Assembly: GCA_024642805.1 (NCBI GenBank)
Contig: JAHEAK010000297.1
Coordinates: 1-6,568, forward strand
DNA from: Kofleriaceae bacterium
GTDB taxonomy: Bacteria > Myxococcota_A > Polyangia > Haliangiales > Haliangiaceae
DNA: 6,568 nt
Direction: 5' to 3'
The notes below the pieces were generated by a model. That model was given only the letters and a program-made list of their open reading frames with translations, was not told where the DNA came from and did not search any database. Shown here one piece after another: positions 1 to 5,388 of this stretch. The stretch's first letter is position 1. The number at the start of each line of letters is the position of its first letter. A program made the position numbers and the translations under genes.

Positions 1-1
1 C

Positions 2-223
2 CTGGCGATTGCCTCCGGCGACTCGGCTCAGGCGGTGGTGTTGGTGATCGATGACGCGTTAGGCGTCGCTGATCGCATCACCGTGGCAGGCGACTACGCG
101 GGCTTCAATGCACTCAAGGCTGGCGACATCAACGGCGACGGAAAGATCGATCTCGTCACTTCTACCTACGAGCACGGAGGGGAAAGCGATCTCATCTCGT
201 GGTGGCAGAACCAGCTTCCCTAG
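2..223 (+). CDS. FG-GAP/VCBS-repeat protein, C-terminal fragment
   Basis: Partial gene entering from the left edge; only the last 73 codons are present, read in frame from base 2 and ending at TAG 221-223. The translation contains DINGDGKIDLV, a D-x-N-x-D-G-x-x-D calcium-binding loop typical of FG-GAP/VCBS repeats, which build integrin-alpha-like beta-propeller blades in secreted or surface proteins. A preceding segment (LAIASGDSAQAVVLVIDDAL) fits the end of an earlier blade. The protein ends WWQNQLP, a terminus often seen when the last blade closes such a propeller. No anchor or sorting tail follows, so attachment, if any, must lie in the missing part. The full architecture and any catalytic domain cannot be judged. 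The family call is firm at motif level; function is unknown. Confidence 0.8.
   Translation: MAIASGDSAQAVVLVIDDALGVADRITVAGDYAGFNALKAGDINGDGKIDLVTSTYEHGGESDLISWWQNQLP
220..223. other. Interlocked stop codons of convergent genes (CTAG)
   Basis: The TAG of the + strand FG-GAP gene (221-223) and the TAG of the - strand DUF2239 gene (222-220) share the palindrome CTAG. There is therefore no intergenic space and no room for a terminator outside coding sequence. Transcripts from both sides must run into the opposing gene unless terminated inside it. Confidence 0.85.
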
Positions 224-840
224 GCGCGTGTCTCGGCTGCGACACGCGCGCGCTCAACGTAGAGATGCAGTTGCTCGCGCACATCGACGGGCCAGTGCTC
301 GATGGCCTTCTCAAAGCTGTCGAAGCGGTGTGCGAAGAGCTCACGACTCGCCTCCTCGAAGCCAGACTCTTGGCCTGCGATGTCCCACATGAAGCGGTGC
401 GCGGCCTCGATCGCGCGTTTGGTGAGAGTGGCACCCGAGTCCTTCTTGCGAGCTTGGTCGATGAGGCGTCGAAGGCTCGCCGACGCGCCGCCTCGCTGGT
501 CAGCCAGCCAGTCCCAGTGCCGTGGCAGAAGAGAAATCTCGCGAGAGACGACGCCGAGCTTGGGGCGTCCGCGTTTCTTGATGCTCTCGGCTGGGGCACA
601 CTCGAGAGGCAAGCGGCCCAGGACTTCGTCGAGAGAACCAGATAGATCCAGGTCGCGGACCCGCGCACTTTCGTCCTCGAAGACGGCCAGGCGGTCGATA
701 CCCCCGCTTTCCTGATACTCCTTGCAGCGTGCCGCGACCGAGCGCAGCGGCCCCCGTGCCAGCAAACGTGTATGAACAAAGGCCACGAAGAGGGGCGACG
801 AGGGTGTTGTTTCAGCTGGTTGGGACATGATTCCGGTCAT
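220..840 (-). CDS. DUF2239 family protein
   Basis: A 206-residue protein (from ATG 840) matching the DUF2239 family over its whole length, from memory of its conserved blocks. These are an N-terminal FVAFVHTRLLARGPL segment, then LAVFEDESARVRDLDLSGS (51-69), a basic RGRPKLG stretch (90-96), the hallmark REISLLPRHWDWL (100-112), a GGASASLRRL helix (117-126), and a C-terminal helical region with GFEEASRELFA and the WPVDVREQL block. The family has no established function. It is predicted cytoplasmic: no signal peptide or membrane segment. RGRP resembles an AT-hook, but the family keeps this motif generally, so DNA binding is only a guess. A second ATG at 828 (MSQPAE) is a plausible alternative start and is favoured if the promoter reading is right. 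The stop interlocks with the convergent gene on the left. It lies 55 bp downstream of rarD on the same strand, apparently with its own promoter. Confidence 0.85.
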   Translation of the reverse strand: MTGIMSQPAETTPSSPLFVAFVHTRLLARGPLRSVAARCKEYQESGGIDRLAVFEDESARVRDLDLSGSLDEVLGRLPLECAPAESIKKRGRPKLGVVSREISLLPRHWDWLADQRGGASASLRRLIDQARKKDSGATLTKRAIEAAHRFMWDIAGQESGFEEASRELFAHRFDSFEKAIEHWPVDVREQLHLYVERARVAAETRA

Positions 841-867
841 ATTACCCGGGTAAAACTAGAAGATCAA
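839..867 (-). promoter_or_regulatory. Candidate sigma70-type promoter for the DUF2239 gene
   Basis: On the - strand, TTGATC (867-862) is followed after exactly 17 nt by TAATAT (844-839), a fair -35/-10 pair (TTGACA/TATAAT consensus). It lies in an AT-rich pocket within otherwise GC-rich DNA. The expected start of transcription is near 829-832, within a few bases of the ATG at 828. This would give a leaderless or nearly leaderless mRNA and exclude the ATG at 840. No convincing ribosome binding site precedes either ATG, only GGAA two bases before 828. This is a by-eye prediction. Confidence 0.4.
842..853. promoter_or_regulatory. Palindromic operator-like site TTACCCGGGTAA
   Basis: A perfect 12-bp palindrome overlapping the predicted -10 element and spacer of the DUF2239 promoter. 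It contains ACCCGGGTAAAA (844-855), repeated exactly 28 bp away. A bound protein here would block RNA polymerase, so a repressor site is the natural reading. No regulator gene lies in the window, and I cannot name the factor. Confidence 0.5.
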
Positions 868-871
868 TAAA

Positions 872-883
872 ACCCGGGTAAAA
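872..883. promoter_or_regulatory. Second ACCCGGGTAAAA site
   Basis: An exact 12-bp direct repeat of 844-855, centred 28 bp away, with the same 8-bp palindromic core ACCCGGGT (872-879). It sits just upstream of the predicted -35 element (867-862, - strand). Two identical sites flanking a promoter suggest cooperative binding of a dimeric regulator. Confidence 0.5.
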
Positions 884-895
884 ATATGGCCGTCG

Positions 896-1774
896 CTAGC
901 CGGTCTTTTGCTCTCTGGCCCTCGTGCGCAAAAGGGGCAGGGTTAAGACCAGGAGCCCGAGCCAAATGAAGGAGAAGCCTACCAGTCGAGTGGTCGGGAA
1001 GGACTCACCATAGATGAACACGCCGATACAAAACTGCATGCTGGGCGCGAGGTATTGCAGGAGGCCGAGTAGCGAGAGCGGTATGCGCTTGGCAGCAGCG
1101 GCGAACAAGAGCAGCGGCACCGCTGTGATGATGCCAGCGCCAGCAAGTTCGATGGACGCGAGCGCTTGTGAGCCAAAGGCCATGCCTTGGTGGAGCGAGA
1201 GCCAGAGCAGGTAGGCCAGGGCCGGTGGCATCATGAAAGCGGTCTCGACGGAAAGGCCCTGCAGCGCCGGCACGGAGAGTTGCTTCTTGAGGAGACCGTA
1301 GAGCCCGAAGCTACAGGCCAGGCACAGGGCTATCCATGGCAGTTGCGTCTGTGTGATCAGCAAGAAGCTCACGCCGCACACCGCCAGGGCGATGGCGATC
1401 CACTGGGAGCGAGCCATGCGCTCGCGCAGCACGAGCACGCCGAGCGCGACGCTGACCAGAGGATTGATGAAGTAGCCCAAGCTGGTTTCGACGATGCGGT
1501 TGCTGTTGACCGCCCAGATGTACAAGCCCCAGTTGCAAGTGAGCAACATCGAGGCTGCGCACATCTTGTAGAGTGACTTTCGATCGCGCACAAGCGCTGG
1601 CAGCCAGCCGAGGCCTTGTCGCACCGTCAGGATCAGCGTGCAGAAGATCAGCGACCAGATCACTCGGTGCGCGAGAATCTCGGGGGCGTCGACCGCGTGC
1701 AGGAGCTTCCAGTACAGCGGCAGCACGCCCCAGAGCAAATAGGCGCCAAGCCCGTAGAGTACGCCTTGATGCAT
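896..1774 (-). CDS. rarD: RarD-type EamA family permease
   Basis: A 292-residue inner-membrane protein of about ten hydrophobic segments (approximately 5-24, 36-53, 72-90, 98-116, 122-141, 146-162, 178-196, 210-226, 236-254, 266-284), the usual size and topology of the drug/metabolite transporter superfamily. RarD hallmarks are clear: GVLYGLGAYLLWGVLPLYWK at the N terminus, EILAHRVIWS (32-41), NWGLYIWAVN (81-90) and TSLGYFINPLVSVALG (97-112). RarD was named from chloramphenicol sensitivity, but its physiological substrate is not settled; export of a small metabolite is the family-level expectation. The start ATG at 1774 fits the conserved N terminus, although no strong Shine-Dalgarno sequence is visible. 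The gene begins 23 bp after the amidase stop and probably shares its transcript. A functional tie to cell-wall hydrolysis is not evident. The C terminus (RTRAREQKTG) is a short basic cytoplasmic tail. Confidence 0.92.
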   Translation of the reverse strand: MHQGVLYGLGAYLLWGVLPLYWKLLHAVDAPEILAHRVIWSLIFCTLILTVRQGLGWLPALVRDRKSLYKMCAASMLLTCNWGLYIWAVNSNRIVETSLGYFINPLVSVALGVLVLRERMARSQWIAIALAVCGVSFLLITQTQLPWIALCLACSFGLYGLLKKQLSVPALQGLSVETAFMMPPALAYLLWLSLHQGMAFGSQALASIELAGAGIITAVPLLLFAAAAKRIPLSLLGLLQYLAPSMQFCIGVFIYGESFPTTRLVGFSFIWLGLLVLTLPLLRTRAREQKTG

Positions 1775-1797
1775 GGACGCTGCGATCTAGGATCGAG

Positions 1798-2910
1798 CTA
1801 GCGCGCGGCGAAGGCCAGGCGCTTGCGTCTCGAGACACACAGGCAAATGGCCAGCAGCAGCAAGGTAAGACCCGTGCTGCTCGTGCCGCCTGCGCTCGAG
1901 CAGCCACCACCCACGCCATCGTCTCCCGGAGGCGAGCACTCGGGGCTTGGCGAATCGCAAGCGCCTGAGTTGCCGGGAGGCTCATTGCCGCTCTCGGGCG
2001 TCGCGCTCAAGGTGAAGACGAGATTGCCCACTTCGTTTGCTACAACATCCGTTACCTGCTCGGCATCTTCAAAGTTCGAGGCGTGCACGGCAACGAGGTG
2101 TTCACCGGTGGACAGCGCCTCGATGAGAAGCTCCCCCGAGTCGTCGCTTTGCCCGACTTGGTCGCCATCGATAGAGACCACCGCATTGGCCAGTGCCAGG
2201 CTGGCGGGATCGAGGACCACGACCAGCAGGCTGCCGCTTTCTGGATCTGGTTGGGCGCCAGGTAGGTAGGGGACGATGCCGAAGTGACGCTGCAGGGCTC
2301 GCATGTGGGCGACGGCTGCATGCTGGCGTTCGGCGGGAGAGGCGAGTTTGGCGGCGTCGGTTGGATTGGTGATGAAGGCCAACTCATGAAGCACAGCGGG
2401 CATGGCGGTATTGACCAGCACGGAGAAGCCAGCCGTCTTGTTGCCGCGATTGGTGAGCCCCCAGGCGGCGATCATTTCTTCCTGCACCAGATTGCGCAGC
2501 GGCGCGGATTGGCCGCCTTCCGACGCCGAAAAGGTTTCGGTGCCGTTTGCACTGGCAGTTCCAAACGCGTTGGCGTGGATCGACATGAAGCGATCGGCGT
2601 TGATGGAGTTTGCGTAGGCCGAGCGTGCTGCCAGCGAGACGAACACATCCGTGTCGCGGGTGAGGCTAACCTGCCAGCTGCCACCACCTTGGGTATCGGC
2701 GGTGTCGGCTTCGAGGAGATCGCGAAAGCGCAGCGAGGTGTCGAGAACGACATCCTTCTCTTGCATGCCTGTGCCTGTGCCACCCGGGTCAGTACCACCG
2801 TGACCTGGATCGATGACGATGCGCTCGGCTTGGGCCTGCCCCGTCCACAACAAGAGGGCGAGCGTTAGCGCGGCCAGCTTTCGAGCTGCGCTCGGGAGAT
2901 TGGCAATCAT
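1798..2910 (-). CDS. Secreted N-acetylmuramoyl-L-alanine amidase (Amidase_3) with MYXO-CTERM tail
   Basis: This 370-residue protein should hydrolyse the amide bond between N-acetylmuramic acid and the stem peptide of peptidoglycan. Residues 1-28 form a signal peptide (LALTLALLLW core, AQA cleavage site). Residues 30-211 are the zinc amidase domain: IVIDPGHGG gives ligand H37, QEKD gives E51, MSIHANA gives H112, and VLHELAFITN supplies the catalytic glutamate E176, so all key residues are present. Residues 226-302 look like a small carboxypeptidase-regulatory/PEGA-like beta domain (VVSIDGDQVGQSDDSGELLI). A Pro/Gly/Ser-rich linker with C318 and C325 follows. GGGC (C337), a hydrophobic helix at about 347-359 and RRKR (361-364) form a MYXO-CTERM tail. 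That tail implies processing and display at the outer membrane or surface. The gene overlaps the upstream propeller gene by four bases (ATGA) and has a good ribosome binding site. No AMIN domain is present, unlike AmiC of E. coli. Confidence 0.92.
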   Translation of the reverse strand: MIANLPSAARKLAALTLALLLWTGQAQAERIVIDPGHGGTDPGGTGTGMQEKDVVLDTSLRFRDLLEADTADTQGGGSWQVSLTRDTDVFVSLAARSAYANSINADRFMSIHANAFGTASANGTETFSASEGGQSAPLRNLVQEEMIAAWGLTNRGNKTAGFSVLVNTAMPAVLHELAFITNPTDAAKLASPAERQHAAVAHMRALQRHFGIVPYLPGAQPDPESGSLLVVVLDPASLALANAVVSIDGDQVGQSDDSGELLIEALSTGEHLVAVHASNFEDAEQVTDVVANEVGNLVFTLSATPESGNEPPGNSGACDSPSPECSPPGDDGVGGGCSSAGGTSSTGLTLLLLAICLCVSRRKRLAFAAR

Positions 2911-3743
2911 GGCAACACCTCGAGAGCGAGAAGGTAGATGGCTCCGGCATCGTCATCGAAGACCAGCTCGTTGCCCGCGGGTGCGAAGGAGGGATGGCGC
3001 TCGATACGATTTTCGGTCGAGGTCAGGGGCACGCTTGTGTCTGCGTTGCCACGCCAGAGCCACAGCTCGGAGCCGACGATGCTGTGACCATCATCCTCGG
3101 TCCATTCGTACACCAGGGCGGAGGAATCGGGAGACCACGCAGGGCTCGTGCCGGGGCCGAGGTGACGGAGCCGACGGGTCGCGCGCTCGTAGATGTAGAT
3201 GCCGCTTGCAAGGCCGACGAAGGCGATCTTGCTTTGATCGGGAGACACTTGCGGATCAAAGAATCGATCGCCAGTGGCTAGAACGCGAAGGCCGGTGTTC
3301 GTGCGCAGGTAGATGCGATCGTTGCTCGCAAAGGCCAGGGGCTGGTCCGCGCGCGCGGTCGACACCGCGCCTGCCGCATTGACGAGCAAGTCCTGCATCG
3401 TGCCTGCTCGCTTGGCTTTGAAAGAGATATCGCCCGTGGCCACGAAGCGGGCATGCACGCCCAGCGCGGGGCCATCAATGAGCAAGCGACTGTGGCCGCT
3501 TTGGCGATCGATCACAGTGAGTCCGCTCTGCCGCGACGTGGTGACCAAGATGGTCTTGCCGTCAGGCGAAAGCTGTGGCGCGTGGAAGTCACCCGTCGCG
3601 ACGAGCCTTGCGCTGTCGGCTGCGGCAACCCGAGAAGGCGCGATCAGAACAAATGCGAGTGATAGAAAAACACCGACCACGCGAAGAGTTCTCGACTCGA
3701 CGCCCCCCGTAGTCTGTGTCCATGCTTGTTTGCAGGAACTCAT
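2907..3743 (-). CDS. Secreted TolB/PD40-like beta-propeller protein
   Basis: A 278-residue protein if started at ATG 3743. A hydrophobic signal segment (about 22-39) ends in AAA-D (cleavage after 42), so it is exported. The rest is made of WD40-like PD40 segments: APQLSPDGKTILVTT (55-69), DPQVSPDQSKIAFVG (163-177), SPAWSPDSSALVYEW (200-214) and HPSFAPAGNELVFDD (250-264). An ATGD tetrapeptide marks blade starts at 49, 102 and 156, a period of 53-54 residues. Such propellers, like the C-terminal part of TolB, usually bind proteins or glycans and are not enzymes. Its stop overlaps the amidase start (ATGA), which suggests an envelope protein working with the amidase; that is inference. The start is uncertain. 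GTG 3776 has a GAGG eight bases upstream but gives a very long n-region, while GTG 3680 would give a short signal peptide lacking positive charge. There is no lipobox and no MYXO-CTERM tail. Confidence 0.8.
   Translation of the reverse strand: MSSCKQAWTQTTGGVESRTLRVVGVFLSLAFVLIAPSRVAAADSARLVATGDFHAPQLSPDGKTILVTTSRQSGLTVIDRQSGHSRLLIDGPALGVHARFVATGDISFKAKRAGTMQDLLVNAAGAVSTARADQPLAFASNDRIYLRTNTGLRVLATGDRFFDPQVSPDQSKIAFVGLASGIYIYERATRRLRHLGPGTSPAWSPDSSALVYEWTEDDGHSIVGSELWLWRGNADTSVPLTSTENRIERHPSFAPAGNELVFDDDAGAIYLLALEVLP
2916..2921 (-). promoter_or_regulatory. Ribosome binding site of the amidase gene
   Basis: GAGGTG lies five bases upstream of the ATG at 2910, inside the end of the preceding propeller gene. 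It fixes the amidase start and, with the ATGA overlap (2907-2910), points to translational coupling. Confidence 0.75.
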
Positions 3744-3814
3744 CAACGGCCAGAGCGTAGTCCAATGCGCGATCACTCGCAGGACCTCGCGCGCCGACTT
3801 TGTCAGACCACAAT

Positions 3815-3866
3815 GCGCTCACCCTTGGCGCTCACCCTTGGCGCTCACCCTTGGCGCTCACCCTTG
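3815..3866. repeat. Four perfect tandem copies of a 13-bp unit
   Basis: The unit GCGCTCACCCTTG is repeated four times without a mismatch at 3815-3827, 3828-3840, 3841-3853 and 3854-3866, followed by a broken start of a fifth (GCG). The opposite strand reads CAAGGGTGAGCGC. It lies 71 bp upstream of the propeller ATG at 3743 (38 bp from GTG 3776) and 145 bp upstream of the lysozyme ATG. It could be a multi-site operator or a recently expanded variable-number repeat. Perfect identity favours recent expansion. Confidence 0.95.
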
Positions 3867-3926
3867 GCGAGTGCTGAGCCGTTTGCGACTCACTGTGTCA
3901 AAGACGAGGAGCACAGGTAGGAGCGT

Positions 3927-3945
3927 GTACGACAGTACGTCGTAC
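3927..3945. promoter_or_regulatory. Hyphenated palindrome GTACGAC-N5-GTCGTAC
   Basis: Seven-bp perfect arms (3927-3933 and 3939-3945) surround a five-base spacer (AGTAC), about 66 bp upstream of the lysozyme start. The geometry, 12 bp between arm starts, fits binding of a dimeric helix-turn-helix regulator on one DNA face. No T-run follows, so it is not a rho-independent terminator. The role as operator is inferred from position and symmetry only. Confidence 0.4.
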
Positions 3946-4011
3946 CATTCGTTCAACCTGTCCCAGCAACTTGCCAGCTCGGGGCAAAGCGGAGCACAGT
4001 CGCTCGCGGGG

Positions 4012-5349
4012 ATGATGAGAGTGATGACAGGGCTCGCCCTTTCTGCGGCCATTTGCTGTGCCGTGACGCTGGCCCCCCATGACGCCTGGGCAGCCAGCCC
4101 CGAGGTGTGCGCCAGTGGCGAGACCACCTTTGGTATCGACGTCTCGAGGTGGCAAGGCGAGATCGATTGGACGGCCGTTGCCGGTGCCGATGTGAAGTTC
4201 GTCTACGTGCAAGTAAGTCGCGCGCTCAACGACATCGATCCTATGTTCGAGAGCAACTGGCAAGGAGCGGGAGCCGCGGGCATCGCGCGCGGTGCGTATC
4301 AGCGCTTTCAGCCGGATGAGGATGTGCTCGCACAGGCAGACCTCTTCATCAACAAGCTCGCTGCTGTGGAGAGTGCAGACTTGCCGCCCGTTCTCGATGT
4401 CGAAGACGATGGCGGACTTTCCTCCGCTGCCATTGCAGAGGCGGTCGCACAGTGGTTGAACCACGTCGAAGCTGCGACGGGCGTGCGACCTATCATCTAC
4501 ACCGGTCGCTTCTTCTGGGAAGGGGCGGCGGCTTCGGCCGATTTCACAGGCTACCCATTGTGGATTGCCCACTACACCAACGGTTGCCCGACGATTCCGA
4601 ATCCGTGGACCAGCTGGGCCATTCACCAATACAGCTCCACCGTCGTTCTGCCTGGCATCAGCGCCAACACTGTCGATGTCAATCGCTTCAACGGCAGTCT
4701 GGAGCAGCTGCTTGCTCTCGGTTGCGGAACACAATGCGCGAGCTGTGAGCCCATCGCAGCGACGGGCGCCGTCATCGATGAGAGCAGCGCTTGCTATCGA
4801 GCCAGCGGCAGCCCCAGTTCGTGGCGACTGGAGTCAGAGGGCTACGAAGGTAGCTTGCGCTGGACATTTGCCACCGACGCGGCGGAAGCCGACAACCTCG
4901 GCCAGTGGGAGATGTTCTTCGCCCAGGAAGGTCGATACCAGGTCGAAGCCTATGTCGCCGCACCGTGGGGGCAATCGCAGTCGGCGAGCTATGAGATTCA
5001 GCATGGAGGTACGCAGAGCCGTGCGCAGCTGGATCAAAGCGCCGCTGACGGCTGGGCCTCTCTCGGCGAGTTTCAGTTTGCCGCTGGCGGTGAGCAGTGG
5101 GTTCGGCTCGGCGACAACACCGGCGAGCCACTGAGCAGCCAGACCCAGATCGTCTTTGATGCGCTGCGCCTCAGCCGCATCGAGGATCCGGGCAGCGATC
5201 CTGATCCTGATCCCGATCCTGATCCTGATCCGGAGCCCGAAGGTAGGTCCGGCCTGATCGGTGGTTGCGCCATGGTTGACGGCGGCAGCAGCTGGCCCTT
5301 GCTCTTGCTCCTGTTGGCGCTCTTGCGACGCCAGCGAATCCGCGACTGA
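4012..5349 (+). CDS. Secreted GH25 lysozyme (muramidase) with golvesin-C-like domain and MYXO-CTERM tail
   Basis: This 445-residue protein should cleave the beta-1,4 bond between N-acetylmuramic acid and N-acetylglucosamine. Residues 1-27 form a signal peptide ending AWA. Residues 39-236 are the GH25 domain: TFGIDVSRWQGEIDW (39-53), GIARGAYQRF (90-99), the catalytic D-x-E in VLDVEDD (D129, E131), GVRPIIYTGRFFW (157-169), LWIAHY (183-188), HQYSST (205-210) and VDVNRF (221-226). Residues 253-390 resemble the golvesin C-terminal-like beta domain (GRYQVEAYV, GWASLGEFQFAAGGEQWVRL, IVFDALRL), which probably binds a surface or glycan. A Asp-Pro linker (396-407) leads to GGC (C419), a hydrophobic helix (about 428-438) and RRQRIR, a MYXO-CTERM tail. 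ATGs at 4015 and 4024 are alternative starts; no strong ribosome binding site decides. It is divergent from the propeller-amidase pair. Confidence 0.92.
   Translation: MMRVMTGLALSAAICCAVTLAPHDAWAASPEVCASGETTFGIDVSRWQGEIDWTAVAGADVKFVYVQVSRALNDIDPMFESNWQGAGAAGIARGAYQRFQPDEDVLAQADLFINKLAAVESADLPPVLDVEDDGGLSSAAIAEAVAQWLNHVEAATGVRPIIYTGRFFWEGAAASADFTGYPLWIAHYTNGCPTIPNPWTSWAIHQYSSTVVLPGISANTVDVNRFNGSLEQLLALGCGTQCASCEPIAATGAVIDESSACYRASGSPSSWRLESEGYEGSLRWTFATDAAEADNLGQWEMFFAQEGRYQVEAYVAAPWGQSQSASYEIQHGGTQSRAQLDQSAADGWASLGEFQFAAGGEQWVRLGDNTGEPLSSQTQIVFDALRLSRIEDPGSDPDPDPDPDPDPEPEGRSGLIGGCAMVDGGSSWPLLLLLLALLRRQRIRD
5197..5232 (+). repeat. Six tandem GATCCN hexamers encoding the Asp-Pro linker
   Basis: Six near-identical hexamers (GATCCT, with GATCCC third and GATCCG last) encode six Asp-Pro pairs, followed by Glu-Pro-Glu, between the beta domain and the sorting tail of the lysozyme. 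Such acidic, rigid Pro-rich spacers lift a domain off the membrane. The hexamer array is prone to slippage, so its copy number may vary between strains. Confidence 0.9.
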
Positions 5350-5388
5350 AAGCCCGTTGCTAGCTCTCAAGTTGGGTACTGTCTGCAC

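Larger units (their letters stand above)
3744..4011. other. Divergent intergenic region between the two hydrolase units
   Basis: This 268-bp region (235 bp if the propeller gene starts at GTG 3776) must hold the promoters of both the leftward propeller-amidase unit and the rightward lysozyme gene. It contains the 13-bp tandem array (3815-3866), a 19-bp hyphenated palindrome (3927-3945), and a weak five-bp inverted repeat TTGCC/GGCAA (3971-3987). I found no convincing -35/-10 pair in either direction and no small gene I would defend, although the frame of the lysozyme gene happens to stay open through the whole region. Confidence 0.7.

Noticed and set aside
199..645. Open frame of 148 codons on the + strand opposite the DUF2239 gene
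   Set aside because: It lies entirely antisense to a gene with clear family conservation, as high-GC coding DNA often shows; its translation has no recognisable motif.
1783..1795. Small hairpin CGATC-TAG-GATCG in the gap between the amidase and rarD genes
   Set aside because: A five-bp stem with a three-base loop and no following T-run on the - strand is too weak for a terminator and could occur by chance.
3589..3822. 77-codon - strand frame overlapping the start of the propeller gene
   Set aside because: It starts at a GTG inside the tandem repeat, has no family features, and the hydrophobic signal segment is in the propeller frame rather than this one.
3815..3866. CRISPR array or plasmid origin iterons
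   Set aside because: The 13-bp copies are directly abutting with no spacers, and there is no cas, rep or parA-like gene nearby.
3313..4011. In-frame upstream extension of the lysozyme gene to base 3313
   Set aside because: The extension overlaps the propeller gene antisense and translates the tandem repeats. A clear signal peptide begins at 4012, which is the natural N terminus.
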